This document shows, piece by piece, positions 32,341-45,764 of a stretch of DNA of 64,000 nucleotides. Within the stretch, counting starts at the first letter, position 1. The number at the start of each line of letters is the position of its first letter. The stretch is taken from contig MU839115.1 of the NCBI GenBank assembly GCA_030685235.1, forward strand, positions 124,001-188,000. Direction: 5' to 3'. The notes below the pieces were generated by a model. That model was not told the DNA's origin, did not search any database, and worked only from the letters and a program-made list of their open reading frames with translations. This DNA is from Copromyces sp. CBS 386.78. Taxonomy: Eukaryota; Ascomycota; Sordariomycetes; Sordariales; Sordariaceae. A program made the position numbers and the translations under genes.

Positions 32341-33138
32341 CCCCTTTTGGCTCTTTCAACGAATTCCGTCTATTTGGCGACCTCTTTCACTTCTGTCTGA
32401 CGCCCTGACCACAATCTGATCGTCGAGGGCTTACCGCGGGTCCTAGCTGCTATTGGTCTTTCGAACCACAGTATGTACACAGACTACACATAGTAAAGTG
32501 TCTAGTGTAGATGGCCCTCAAGTCGGCAAAGGTACGTGCTTATTCCCCGGGACATTGGATCCGAAAGGTAGGCCGTGGCTGATGATAGGCTGGTTGGCGG
32601 GTGACAGTCGAGAAATTCATCGAATTGACAAAGGCCGCCGCGACCAATCAGAAATCGGAGTGAGGACAAGGGGGGGACCAGACGGTAACCTAGTCCTGGT
32701 CCGTAAGAAGCCTTGTCGCGGGACTGGTGCCGGCCATGCGGTCCCGGGCCGGCTTCGACGACTGTCATCACCCAGCGCCTTGTTCAGCTCGAGCCTGATG
32801 GGGGCTCAAAGGCTGGGTAGGAGAAAACCCCGAGGCGGCTTCGCAAGATGAAAATGGAAATCTTTTTGATTGTTCCCAGTCCCGTGCTCGAGCTGTGTCG
32901 TGTCACTGGGCCCCTGTCACTGATCATGAATCAGGGCATCCAATGAGGAGGTGCTTCTAACGGAAGGTCTCTGTGTTCTCCGTCCTTACTCTGTATTGAC
33001 AGCCCCGGTACGTACGTTTCATTCTTGGCCAGGCCTGGTATGTAAGAAAAGCAATCTGTTCGAGTCTGATGACAGGGAATACCGTATGTCCAACGATTCC
33101 CCTTCCGAATTAACTTTTCGACTCTCAGCTTGACTTCA
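32341..33138. other. Unique DNA between two transposons
   Basis: About 800 bp of normal base composition between the 564-bp element and the 15.3-kb nest. Short frames only, no gene recognised. Confidence 0.5.
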
Positions 33139-33147
33139 CGCCAAATG
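33139..33147. repeat. 9-bp target-site duplication, left copy
   Basis: CGCCAAATG, found again at 48424-48432 directly outside the right terminal inverted repeat. Confidence 0.88.
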
Positions 33148-33222
33148 CGAAATCCTTGCACACAGAGAGTCAAATCCTTCCGCACAGAGAGTATCCCCAC
33201 TTTTACGCTTAATCAACCCGCC
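33148..33222 (+). repeat. MULE left terminal inverted repeat
   Basis: Pairs with 48349-48423 on the opposite strand; differences between the two copies are C/T or G/A changes only. Sub-terminal tandem units AATCCTTGCACACAGAGAGT and AATCCTTCCGCACAGAGAGT. Confidence 0.85.
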
Positions 33223-34559
33223 CAACCGCCCAGCTACACCAACATACCGTATACATCGCTACCCAACCTCGTCGTCGTCGCATATCCTATTAACGACCGT
33301 TAATCTTATTATACAATTAAATAAAACTATCGCGAAACCTTACCTACCATTATACAATTATTTTAAACGATTATCTCGCTATCTTTATTATTATTTTATA
33401 AAATATTATCGAATTCGCTATATTATATTATATCGCCAATATTTATAACCGCAACCGTACCCCGTATAATTAAAGTAAATCAAATTCCTACCCGACTATA
33501 ATAACTAGTACTAACAATATTTATTTAGAATCCCCAGCCAAAATACCCTCGAATCTAATATAACTAATTACTCTTCGCTAGAACGCTCCTAAGAATATAA
33601 TTCCCTTCGAATCCCGACTATTAACGATCCGCCTTCGTTTTTACAAAGAATTATTACTATTATAATCCCCTAGCGAACGCGCTGCAATTAAGCGAAAGCT
33701 AGACCCAATACTCGTACTTCCCCCCCCACTATTTATATTAATTCTATATATAATTTGAAATAAAGCCTTTAATACCCTCTAAATTTATACTGTAAACTAA
33801 AGGTTTATAATCGTATAAATTAGTACGTTAAAAAATTCTAAACGAAGAGAGGACTATATAATACGTATCGACTATAACTATATATATAGTAGTACCTATA
33901 TACTTAATAGCTATAATATTCGTAATACTACTTTACGGCGGCTTAATTACCTATATTAAATAAAAGTACTATTATATAAAAGATAAGGCAATATATAGTT
34001 CGTTAAAGAATTTAACGGTTGTACTACTTATAATTACGAATTCGACGTTAATAATCTTTATAATAATATTATTTATCGATAATAGGTCCGCTATAATTAT
34101 AAGGATACTATTAATAGGACTATCAAAAAATTATTTAATATAGTTAGGATAAACGTATAGTAAATTGTTTACTACTTAAATAATACCTTTAAAAATAATA
34201 ATAATACTATTACGAATTTAATATTTACTAAAATTACTAGTAATAATATAATAATAAAATTATATAACTTTCAAACCCCTATTATAGCGTTAAAAGTCTA
34301 AAATATTTAGTACCGCCTTCGTAAGTAAAAATATAATCCTTATACTTCGACTAAAATATTTATCGATCTATTAGAAAAATATAAAAACTTCTATAGTATT
34401 GAATATTTCGTTAAATATAATAAAATTAGGAGGGTTATACGAATATTCTAAACTTTCGAATAGTATATAGAAATATAAAAGAAGAATCCCTATATACTAT
34501 TAATCGATAATATATATAAAGTCTATACTAATTTTATATTATTATTTCTATATATAAAA

Positions 34560-35081
34560 ACTATTCGGATTTAAACGTTTAAATTTAATTTATTAATTAA
34601 CTTTTATTTTCCTTATAAATTAACTACTTCAACCTCCCTTTTTTCAATATTATTAACGTCGATATATTAAATTATAATTTTAACATTGGCTTTAGTCTTT
34701 TAAGCGGAGAAAGGTAAAAAGACTTCGAATAGCAACTCTAATACCTAAAAAAGCTCTAAAAGGATTACGAAATCCCCAACCCCAATATTATTATTAGCGA
34801 TTTCAATAAAGGATTTAAAAAGGCCGCTATCGCTACCTACCCAAATATACCGCACCAACTCTATATATAGTACGTTATAAAGAACGTAAACTATTATATT
34901 AAAAAGAAATAAATATAATTAAATAGTGCTAAATTAGTTCCCAATATTAAACTACTAAATCTCCCGCCAACTATTCGGGATTTAAATAATAAAAGCTCTA
35001 ATCCTCTATCCTACCGAAGCCCCACAACCGCGTAAGAAGATAACGAAACTACTAATAAACATTTCGATAACGACTTAAAAG
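34560..35081 (+). pseudogene. MULE transposase relic, 5' of the nested insertion
   Basis: One plus-strand frame reads, with interspersed TAA/TAG only, FNLPFFNIINVD, NFNIGFSLLSGER, KDFE-stop-QL, then IPNPNIIISDFNKGFKKAAI and TYPNIPHQL followed by YVIKNVNYYIKKK. These match the order of conserved blocks of Mutator-like transposases around the second catalytic Asp (here SDF) and the HQLCxWHxxKN box, with the expected Cys, Trp and His codons changed in the TG-to-TA / CA-to-TA sense (for example HQLYI-stop-YVIKNV). The frame runs without shift to the target duplication at 35082-35086. Upstream to about 33,300 the same element continues but I cannot identify further blocks. Non-functional. Confidence 0.85.
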
Positions 35082-35086
35082 AAGAG
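35082..35086. repeat. 5-bp target-site duplication of the LTR retrotransposon, left copy
   Basis: AAGAG, exactly repeated at 46126-46130 after the 3' LTR. Five bp is the usual Ty3/gypsy duplication. Confidence 0.88.
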
Positions 35087-35447
35087 TGTTACGCGAACTA
35101 TAGGCTAGTGCATACCTGGCACTGTTACGCCGGATACCGTCCGGTATAATAGTACCTAATATAGTACTAAGTAGTTAATAGTCATCTATCTCCCCTTTCT
35201 CGAAGAGAGGAGGATATTAATTAATTTATATACAACTAAAATACTTACTTAATAATACTATTTATTAATTTAAATTCTAAATTATAATTATCTAAATTCG
35301 ATATTACTAAATTCAATATTGCTTAATATCGAGTCCAATTATATCGACTTCAATACAAGTCTTAAAATTAAACCCGATACAATCGATTTCAACCCTATCG
35401 GGTTCAATTAAATAAATATAGATAATTAGCACTATTTTACTATAATA
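35087..35447 (+). repeat. 5' LTR (361 bp)
   Basis: Starts TGTTACG, ends TATAATA (expected terminal CA changed to TA by RIP). Aligns base for base with 45765-46125; the differences I compared are all transitions. It contains the inverted motif CCGGATACCGTCCGG near its start. Confidence 0.9.
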
Positions 35448-35559
35448 AATAGTATTTATAGCTTTAGAATCGAATTTTACATACTATTTTTATTATTATT
35501 TTTTTACTACTATATTTTTTCGTACCCGGCGGCGTAGTTTCGCTAAAAAGTAACGCAAT

Positions 35560-38400
35560 ATTATATTTCCTAATTATTTAAACCGACGAATAAGCGGATA
35601 AAGCGAAAAAAATTTATTACTATTAGACAATCTATTTTTAAACCGTTAAAAACGAATTCGATAATATCGACTTCGAAATCGTACGAACCCTAATTCGACT
35701 TAAGAAAAACCTTAATACGGCGAAACCTTACTTATAAGTTTTCGACGAAAAATCGGTACGTCCTATAATAACCCGAGACTAGGACTTCCGGCCGAATATC
35801 GTTAAATTAATAATTTGTATAATATTCAACCTATATAACGAATTCGTATTTAAAAAGGTTATTGAAAGCGAATTTAAAATTCGCTAAAAACAATAAAAAT
35901 ATAGGGACGGAAAGCGACTAATTAATATAAAATACGAAGAAACTTTAAATTATATACTCTTATAATATAAATAAAATTCGGAATTTATTTATTTCCTTAT
36001 AAAATAAACGCCGGCTTCATTCTTCTTAAATTATTTTCGTCCCTAATTTAAATACGATTCTTCCGCCTAATTACCGACTTTAACGCTTATTATATTTATC
36101 GAAACCAGCCCCGGCCTTACTTTAATACGTATTAATAAATTTAAAAAGGTAGGCGAATTAGCTTTAATATTACCTTTGTAATATTAGTAGCGGTGGGCAC
36201 TAGTACTAAATATAGGAGGTTATTATATAATCCCGAGGATTCCTAAAATTAGCCTCCTATAGGAAGTGCCGCCGCCTATTACGGGCGTACGGCCCTTAGT
36301 ACTTTTACTAGTACCCTTAACTATTTAAATTTATATAATACTAATACGGAGGAGCGCTTTATTAATTTAGGAATAAAATTATAAGGAAGAATAGAATAAG
36401 GCTAACTTAATAAGACAACTAGCGCTAATTTCTTTATCCCTTTAATATAAATTTTATAGTAAAATATTAACGATATTTTTAATATTAGGAAGAATTATCG
36501 AATTTAGCGCCCTAAAATCGAATAAAAACTATTATTAAAAGTTAATTATCGAATAATTCAATTGGGAAGAAGAGTTTTCTTATAATATACGTAAGCTAAA
36601 TTCGGATATTTCTATATTAAATATATAGAAACCTAATTTTAATACTTCTATAAAAGACTTTTTATTAATTAGAATATTATTTAATTTATTAATACGTAAC
36701 AAATTATTATTAAATAACTTTATTAATTAAATAATTAATATAACGCTTATAGAGAACTTATAAATTAAATTTAGTAGGGGAGACTTTAGTCCGAATAATA
36801 TTAATATTACTAAATCAGTAGCGGTTCCCGGATCCTAGCCTTAAAATAAGGGTACTAGGAAAGCGGTAACTATAATACCCGCCGGAATTTATAGGCTTAC
36901 CCTTCCGGACGGAACGGTTATTATTAATACTATTTTAATTATTTTCGGTACCCTTACGGGCGTTAGAAGTAAAGGAGGGCCCTTAGCCAGCCTTTCGGGA
37001 CTGCCGAATAGGCCCCCGAACGGTAGAGTCCCTTATAATAATTCTAATATACCTTCTAATAGCCGAATCCCGCCCGTATCCGACTTTATAACGTACCGCC
37101 ATTCGGATAATTAGTAGAAGCCTATTAATATAAGGTTATTTTAGCCTAATTTAAACTATAGTATTTCTAACGGATTTAAATCTTTCTTTATTAAAAAGAT
37201 AAAATACTATTCGGACCCTTATTTATAAGCGGAGCACGTCTGCCGTACTATAAAACTTTATTTAGCCCGGTGCGTTTTATAGTTAGAAGAAGCCCCCGAT
37301 CTATTCTAAAGCACTACTTTTAATTAATAAATTGAATAATTATCCTATAATAATAAATATAAAGTTACCGTTACCGTTATTAGGTTTTTAATATATATAA
37401 TTAAATAATTCGGGCTTAAAGTCTATAAATCCCTCATTTAATTTAATAGTAATAAATTCACTATTAAGCGTAATAAAAAGGAACTTTCGATTCGTATTTT
37501 CGTTATATAATTATTCTAATATACCCGGAATATCGGCGAATTTAAGGACTTCCAACTTTTTATTCGTCTTTGGAATTTAATATATGCTAATTTCCGCTTC
37601 GGTATTATAGTTCCAATTATTTATAATACTTATAATAATTTCTTATTCTTTATAAATAAGAAGGTTAAAGTATTTTATAAAAAGCTAAACGATAAATTTT
37701 ATATTTATTTCGTAAAGGAGGGTATTGAGAATAGTTTTTTAATTAAGGCCGAAATTATAATATAGGGTAAGCAGGATTGTAGGAGTAGTTTTACAATTCG
37801 TAGAGGAAAAAGGTCTAATTATATTAAAAGATAAAGGAAGGATTATATTAACGGAAAAGATAATTATTATAATTACGGCTAAAATTCCCGGGTAAATTTT
37901 AATTAGGATTAGGATTGTAGAAGCGGTAATAATTTTAAGCGCTATAAATATTTTTGGAGAGAAATTCGTAATAAGAATAGTAACCGTTACTATAATAGTT
38001 ATTTTTATATTAATTTTAACGACGTTAAAGTTAATAAAAAAGTTTATAAAATAAGCGAATCCGGATACGTAGTAGTTAATAAAGGAAATAAATTAAAGGA
38101 TAGTTATAAAAAATTTTATTATATAACGGCCGAATCTAATAACGAAGAGGAATTTGTAGGATAGGCCTCGTATTATTAGTCCTTTATATATAATACCGAT
38201 TTTAATATAAATTCGGAGGAAGTATTTAAATTGATTCTAATTAGGTCGATTCTAATTAAATTAAGTTCGGCTATTATATTTATCTAATATTAATTAAGTT
38301 CGAACGTAGTCGATATTTAAATTTATTAGACGTATTTTATTAAGTGCCTATAGAAGGCCTTTAGGAGGTTTATCTAGTTTTAATTAGGTTAAAAACCGAA
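35560..38400 (+). pseudogene. gag relic of the LTR retrotransposon
   Basis: Region between the 5' LTR and protease. The clearest mark is a zinc-knuckle remnant at about 37859-37890 (DNYYNYG then stop, NSR), where the two Cys codons of a CxxC knuckle appear as Tyr, as TGT/TGC to TAT/TAC changes would give. Surroundings are rich in Arg, Asn and Lys. The rest is too mutated for block-level recognition; the start is approximate. Confidence 0.55.
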
Positions 38401-38439
38401 GACGAAGGCGAAAGTATAAATTTCGCTTTTAAAGAATAA

Positions 38440-41400
38440 TAGGTAGTAGAAGCTAATATTATGTTAGTTCGTAAATTATTTACTATTCTTCGTAAAACGA
38501 TTTTTTTTTAGATTCTTATTCGGCGTAATTTTAGGGGGGAAGATATTGAAATTTATTTAGATTTAAGGGCTTCTAATATTTTAATAAGTAAAGAATTTGT
38601 AATTTAATTTATAAAAAACCCTTATTAGTATTTTATTAAAGGCTATAAAGTATTAAATATCGTAAATTCGTATTATATTTCGTAATAAATCGAATTTAAT
38701 TTCTATATCGGTAGACGTATTTGTAGTACGTTAATTATCGGCTATTTCTAAATTAGAGTTAATATAGTACTGAATTTAATATTTAAATTTCTTTTAGGAA
38801 CGCGCTTTTTTATAAATTATAGAATTAATATTAATTTTTATAACGGCGAAGTATATTTCCGCTCTATATATAGAATAAAGGTTATAGGGCGTATATACTA
38901 TAAAATTCGGAATTAGTATTTAATTTAATTTTAAGGTAATGAATTTTATTATAGTATTCTAATAATAATAGTAGTATTACGTAAGGTAATAGCAAAATCT
39001 AAAATAGTAGTACTAACGTATTCGAAAATTAATATTATAATCTAGTATTTTAATTTACCCCCGGATCTACGCCGAATTAACCTTAAAATATATTATTTTA
39101 AGTCTGATTATAATTCTATTTTAAATTATATAATTATTATTTAAAGATAAAAAATAATTATAATTTTTAATTAGGCGGATTAATTTATTATTATTAAATT
39201 AAGGGAGACGTTAAAGTATATTTATAAATATATAAGGGACGAAATCGCTATATTAGTCGATTCTAACGATTTAAAATACTTTATACCCGCTATTAAAATT
39301 AAGTTTACTCTAATTTAATACGTTATATTCCTAAATGAAGAAGTAAAATAATTCGCCCTTCTTACTAAGAAATTTAATTAGATTACCGCCGATCCTGTAA
39401 TAAATATTAAATTTAAATTTTTTAAACCGTTATTATAAGGATTAAATAAATTAAATAATATCCTAAAGGCTAAAATTAAGGTTAGTGTAAATATTTATTA
39501 TTATAACGTTGAATTCGTTTAAATATTTATAAAGGTAATCGATAATTTTAATATATTCTGAGACTGCGGTATTATTCTTATAGTTAAAGACGAAAAAATA
39601 CGTATTAACTTTATTAAAGGATAGTAGAATTAGCGGTATACAATTCGAATATACTTATTTAAATATAGAGATTATATATTTTTAAACGAAATATACAATC
39701 GCCTATATATATAGGGAAGGATAAATTTTATAAAATAGCCTATATTATTAGTTTACCCCGTCTTCGTAATTTAAAAGAAGGTTGGTTTAATTAAAAAGCC
39801 CTATATTATATTCGACCTCCAATTATTAAACGAGGTAATTATCCCTAATATTTACTTATTATTTAACTAATAGGATATTATAAACGATATAGTAAATTAT
39901 ATTATTTTCTCTATTTTTAATACGTTTAATTTCTTCTATTAATTACTAGTATATATAAAATATAAGGACCGTATAATTGTAATTAGCCCGCAAAGGCTTA
40001 AATAATTTAATATAGTACTTATAGGGTTTAAAAATGCCCCGGTATTCGTTTAACGTTTTATAGACCGTCTTTTCTTCGAATACCGCTATTTTATACGTAT
40101 TTATATCGATAATATTATTATATTTAATAAATCTTTTAAAGAGTATGTAGAATACTTAAGAACGGTACTATATATTATTAATAAATATTATATATATATT
40201 AGTACCGATAAATCTTTCGTCGGGTACCCCTCTATTAAGCTTTTAAGGTATATAGTCAATAGTAAAAGGATTTAATATATTAATAATTATATCGAAACTT
40301 TTTAGAAAATTAAATTCCTAAATTCCTTTAATATATTAGAAATATATTTTAATATAGTAAATTAATTTCGATAATCTATTCTGTAGTTTTAAATCCGTAA
40401 TACGCTCTTCAAACGCTATAAAACCGAATTATTTCATTACGGGCGAAAGAACAGCGAATTCCCTATTAGTACCTTTAAAAACGCCTATAAAGTATATATT
40501 GTACGTACTAAATTCGAGCCGACTAAAGACGAATTTAAAGCGTTTAAAAATATATAAAAAAAAATTTATAAGTAAGTAAAATAATAATATTACCGCCGAA
40601 ATAAAGTTTTATAATTTAAGACCGACGTTTGTTAATAGGGTTTTGTAAATATAGTTTTTTAATTCGTTAGGAAATAGGATAGGGAATTAATCTTAAGCAA
40701 AAATATCTTTATTAAATAAATATAGTTAATCGTTTATATATCTTGCGAAATTAATTTTATGGAAAAGCGTTATAAATTTATTAAAACCGAAATTGCTACT
40801 ATTATTTAAATCCTAAAGAAATAAAAGAAAATAGTTTAATTTAATAAGTATCCTATTAATATTTTAACCGATTATTCTCTTACTAAAAGTATTTTAAAAT
40901 ATATGTCTTTAATTATAATAGATTTTAATAAAGTAAATTTTAAGTTCGCGGACGTAGCAAATTAGGTTTCCTAATTTCGGTTTAATATATTCTATATTCT
41001 AGGGCTATTAAACGTTATACCCGACGCCTTATTTAAATTACTTATAAAATTAAATTATTATATAAATTATAATAATATTAATTAATTAGAAGATATATAA
41101 ATAAATTAGGCCGAATACGCTTATATTAATATTATAAATATTAAATTTATCTTCTCTAAGATTTTTTACAATTAATTAATTTAAAATTATAAGGAAAATC
41201 CTAAATATATTAGTATTATAGCCGCCTTCGCCGAAGCCGATATTCTTAATTTAGTACGTATATATAGAGCAGGAAGCGATTATAATTATTAACTAACCCT
41301 TTCTATATCGAAAACAGGTTATTATATTATATTGATTTTTATAATAAACGGCGGTTATATATTCTTCGCAATTATATTAAAGACGTTTTAAAATTAGTAT

Positions 41401-42830
41401 ACGACGGGAATTAATATTTTAATATTAATTATATAATAGCCGAATTTAATTATATTTATTTTAATAAAAAGATATAGAAAGTATAGACTTACGTATAATA
41501 TTGCCTAATATATTATTAATATTAGACCGACCGAAACCCGATTTTTAGCGAATTATAACCAATTAAATCTTTCCCCTAACCGTATTATATAATTATTATC
41601 GATTTTATTATTAATATACCCCTTATAGACGCTAGAAAAAGCTTTTAGGCATTTCCCGGCTTTAATTCCCTAAATACCCTCGCTACTTAAATATATAAAT
41701 TTAATAAAAAGAAGTTATTTATTACCGGATATTCGTTTTATAAGGTAGAGGATTAGGTAATAGTATTTATAAGGGTATAAATAATTAGTAATTAGGGTTT
41801 TCCTTAAATAATTATTAATAATCGTAATCCGAAATTTATTTTAATATTGTAGAAGGCTATATTTAATTAGTATAATATTAAATTATTATTTTCGACGGCG
41901 TACTATTTATAAATCAATAGCCAATCCGAAAATACGAATTAAATAATCGAATTCGCTATTTATATATATTATTCAATATTAAACGAACTTTAAATTAATA
42001 TACTACCGGTATTCTAATATATTTTTAATAATACTTTTTAAACTATATTTAGTATATCCCCTAATAAAATCGTATTCGGCTTTAAATTAAAATTTCTTAT
42101 TAAAATATTCTCTAATAGTAATAAGGCCAAACCTATTAATATTAAAGCTTTCTAAATAATTCGTAAAGGGTTCTAAGAAGAAGTAGCCATTTTAATTAAT
42201 ATAATTAGAGTCGCCGCTAAATTAAAATACGACTTTCAATATTAATTATTTAATTTCGAAGTTAAGGATATTATATTTTTATATTTAGGTAAAGGATATT
42301 ACCTACTAAAAAAACTAAAGCCGAAGTAGTTAATTAAACGTTTAAAGTTATATAAGATTATCCGGAAAGTAAGGAAATTAGTTTACGAACTAAACTTCTT
42401 TAAAAATTTACAATTCTACCTCGTAATTTTAATTACATAATTATAAAAACTTATTTAAAAATAAGACCCGTATAATCGGAACGCGGACCCGGCAGAAGAT
42501 ATTGAAGTCGACGATTAAAAGGATTTTATAGTAGAGAAAATCTTTAATTACTATATTTATATTTATAAGAAGAAGGGTAAAATTATCGAATACTTTACTA
42601 AGCCCTACGGTAAAAATAATACCGCCAATTAATAAATTAGGAAATTAATCTTAATTTCTTTATTAAAAAACGTTATCTATATTTATAAAACTAGTTACTT
42701 AATAGATTAGGAAGTTAAAAGGGCTAAATTAGATTATATACCTTTTAAATAAATTAAAGTAAAGGAGATCCTTCGTTCGAAAGGATACGTTGTAGTAGAT
42801 TTACCAGCCCGCCCCTACAAATACCCTACG
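38440..42830 (+). pseudogene. pol relic: protease, reverse transcriptase, RNase H, integrase, chromodomain
   Basis: Protease: IEIYLDLRASNILISKEFVI at 38545-38610, where the active-site triad begins with Asp and its next two residues are changed in the C-to-T and G-to-A sense. Reverse transcriptase: GFKNAPVFV-stop-RFIDRLFFEY (about 40030-40085), then FIRIYIDNIIIFNKSF with the YxDD box read as YIDN (40102-40113), and STDKSFVGYPSIKLLRYIVN. Integrase: IIIDFIINIPL (about 41592) and KFNKKKLFITGYSFYKVED, typical of fungal gypsy integrase cores. C-terminal chromodomain-like FIVEKIFNYYIYIYKKKGKI (about 42525) followed by IEYFTKPYGK. Protease and RT share one phase; integrase and chromodomain are in another, so at least one indel or frameshift lies between them. 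Non-functional. Confidence 0.85.
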
Positions 42831-43139
42831 TAAGTAGAAAATAAAACTATTTTAATATAATATAAATAACTATATTAATTAAAGTTAGCCGGTTAATATA
42901 AAAGGGTAGGCTCGCCTTCGCCGGAATCGTTATTTAATTAACGCTTAGACTATATATCTATAAAAATTTTCCTTTATTTATTTTCCTTCTTATTTCGTCC
43001 GTTTTTATATTTACCTTTTACTATCCTCTATTTTTTTTTTAAAGGGGAAGTCGTTACTACTTTTATATTATTATTATTAGCATTTTATCGTTATTAATAT
43101 TATTCTTATATACTTTAAATACATTTGTCCTTTTATATA

Positions 43140-45695
43140 AAATATATTATAAGATTTCTTTATAATTATAAATATCGAAATCGACGTAATCGATTTTAAT
43201 AGGGTAAAACGTCGATTTTTAGTATTTAGAATATTTATATAAATAATAGTATTATAATACCTTCTATTTCTACGGAATTTATATATAAAAAACGAATTTT
43301 CGCCTTTAACGCTAATTAAATCGAATTACTAAACTTTATCCGTAACTTCGGAAATAAAGTCGATAATTAAAAAAAGGAAATATTCGCAAAGGATAAACGC
43401 GTATTCAAAACCGCTTACTTAATTATAAGCAGCGTCCTAAATAAATTTAACCTTCGTAATAATAGGACTACGTATATTATAAGCATTAAAATACGTTATA
43501 TTAAGACTACTACGTTAGAATTCGTCGTCGCCTTCGGACCGGAATTCGTAATCTAAATACCGGCGGAAAATATTATTTATTTTATAGTATATATTACAAG
43601 TGAATTTAACGAAGCCTTTAATAAATTAAAGGTCGTTTATAATTAGGCTTTACACTAGGTCTAAGCTTCGTATATATTCGAAATTACCTATAATAATCTA
43701 ATCCCTACGAATAAAAACTAATATAATAAGCTAACGCTAATTAATAATTTAGCGGCGTTCCGTTTAGAGAATAACTAATTAATTATATTAATTACCTATA
43801 AGGCTCGGTTTTAAATCCCGCCTATAGAACCTAAGTTCAACATTCTAATTAATATTAACGATAATACTATTTCGACTAGTATATACTCAGCCGTAGCCGG
43901 CACCGCCGTCGCCATTAACGCCCACTTCGTATTTAAGTACTATTAACGCAAATACTAAACCCCGATATTATTAATTAGCCTAGTAAACAATATTCACGCA
44001 CCACATACCTCTATCTATACCTAATAGAACTAGGTCGGAAACAGTATAAAGGCGCATACATTAGCCTCTAGCCGCACTAGCGCAAGCGTAGACATTTAGT
44101 CTACTAAGCCTACCTAAACTAAGGTCTTTACGGCCGTTAGGGCCGCCTTAGCGAAGAGTACTACTATTCCCCAATATAGTAAATATATATATATTAGTAA
44201 CGACCTAAAGGTCGGCCGCTTCGCTATTATATTAAAGGTATCGAATATATATATTAATCTACAAACTTAATATATAAATAGCGACGCTAATATTAAATTT
44301 ATAAGGGCTTTCTACCCCGAAATAAATATTACTATTTATTTAGTACTGGAATTAATTATTAAAGAAATTTTCAATAACGAAAATAATAATTTCGAAGAAA
44401 ATAATTTAAATATCTTTAATAAGGATATCAACCCTTCTATATTTAATTTAATTAGCGAAGGAGAAGATAATAAAAATTCTTAAAATAATATAATTCCCTA
44501 TACGTTCGCTTTTAACTATCTTCGTACCGAATTCGCTTAATTAGCCCGTAAGTACTACGGACCTACTTTAAACTTATATTATATAATATACTACGCCTTA
44601 ACCGAATTTTATAATAATATTTAAAATATTATTAATACTTTAGCCCGTAATTATATCTCCTTTTTAGAAACGAATTTAATTTGTAAGCTACGGAAGTAAT
44701 CGGTTAAATTCGCCCTCGTAATCTATAATACGAAGGATAAGCGAATTTAAGACGAGTTCTATCCTAATAGAATTAATTTATTTATATACTGCTATATTAA
44801 TAGTAACGTTAGAATCCTAAAATAAGTAAACGCTGCATTAATCTGGACAAATAAAATTAATTTAATTTATATTAACGAAACTGAATTCGATAATATTAAG
44901 GAACATTAAATAGTAAAAGAAAAAATACGCTTTATAAATTTATTCGAATAAAATTTTAATTAATTTTATAAAAATTTTATAAACGAAATCTATAATTAAA
45001 TAAAGAACCGCCTATTAATATTCAATTACTTTAAAACCCGTTTTAATAATATTAAAGCTATTAATATACCCCTCGCTACTTTTATACTCTCTTAGGAAAT
45101 TATTAAGAAAGGTTTAATCGACTTTAATAATTTTATAAAGAATTTTTCTATATTCGTCTACGAAGTATATTAAAGTACTTAAATTAAAGATATAGAATTT
45201 AATATTAAAATAGCCGAATCCAATTCCCCTTTTACTATAAGAGCCGACTATTGTAGTAGTATTATTAAAATTATTAACCGTCCTATTATTTATACTACTA
45301 CTATTCGGTAAATCGCCGCTTAAATTCCGCTAAGTACTAATTACTTCGTAACGATATTAAAAGCTATTATTTTCTCCGGCCTAACCCCGTCTACTTCGGT
45401 ATTTATAATTTTAATTAGATTTAATATCCATACCCCTAAATTTAAATAGATAAGTATAATTAAAGTCGACGCTATAAAAGAGCGTAGGAATACCGCCGCG
45501 GCTAAATTAGCTTTAAAGTATCGTCGTATTATTAGTACTAATAAAAGAAAAGGGAAAGAAATTTCTTTTATAAATATTAATAAATTAAGCTCGACTATTC
45601 GTTAAGATACTTCCGAAGGTAGTATTAAATTTGTTATTAGTAAATTGGGCGAACTATTAAAAGAGCTTCGGGGAAGGAATAAATTTGAGGAGTAA
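43140..45695 (+). pseudogene. Unrecognised third ORF relic between pol and the 3' LTR
   Basis: A single plus-strand phase runs from about 43140 to the TAA at 45693-45695, over 800 codons, broken in the part I read (43299-45695) by roughly 34 TAA/TAG codons, no TGA and no indel. Readable segments include IELLNFIRNFGNKVDN, IFAKDKRVFKTAYLIISSVL, TTTLEFVVAFGPEFVI, SAVAGTAVAINAHFVF, KYYGPTLNLYYIIYYALTEF, and a Lys/Arg-rich end (AIKERRNTAAAKLALKYRR, KRKGKEISFINI, GELLKELRGRNKFEE). It is separated from pol by about 300 bp of AT-rich non-coding-looking sequence. I do not recognise a family; no signal peptide or membrane anchor of an envelope protein is evident. It could be a captured gene, a second gag-like protein or a nested element's ORF. 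Confidence 0.5.
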
Positions 45696-45764
45696 TAATA
45701 AATATATATAATATTAATTAGTAGTTAAATATTACAATAACTATTTTTCGGGCCCTCAGGAAAT

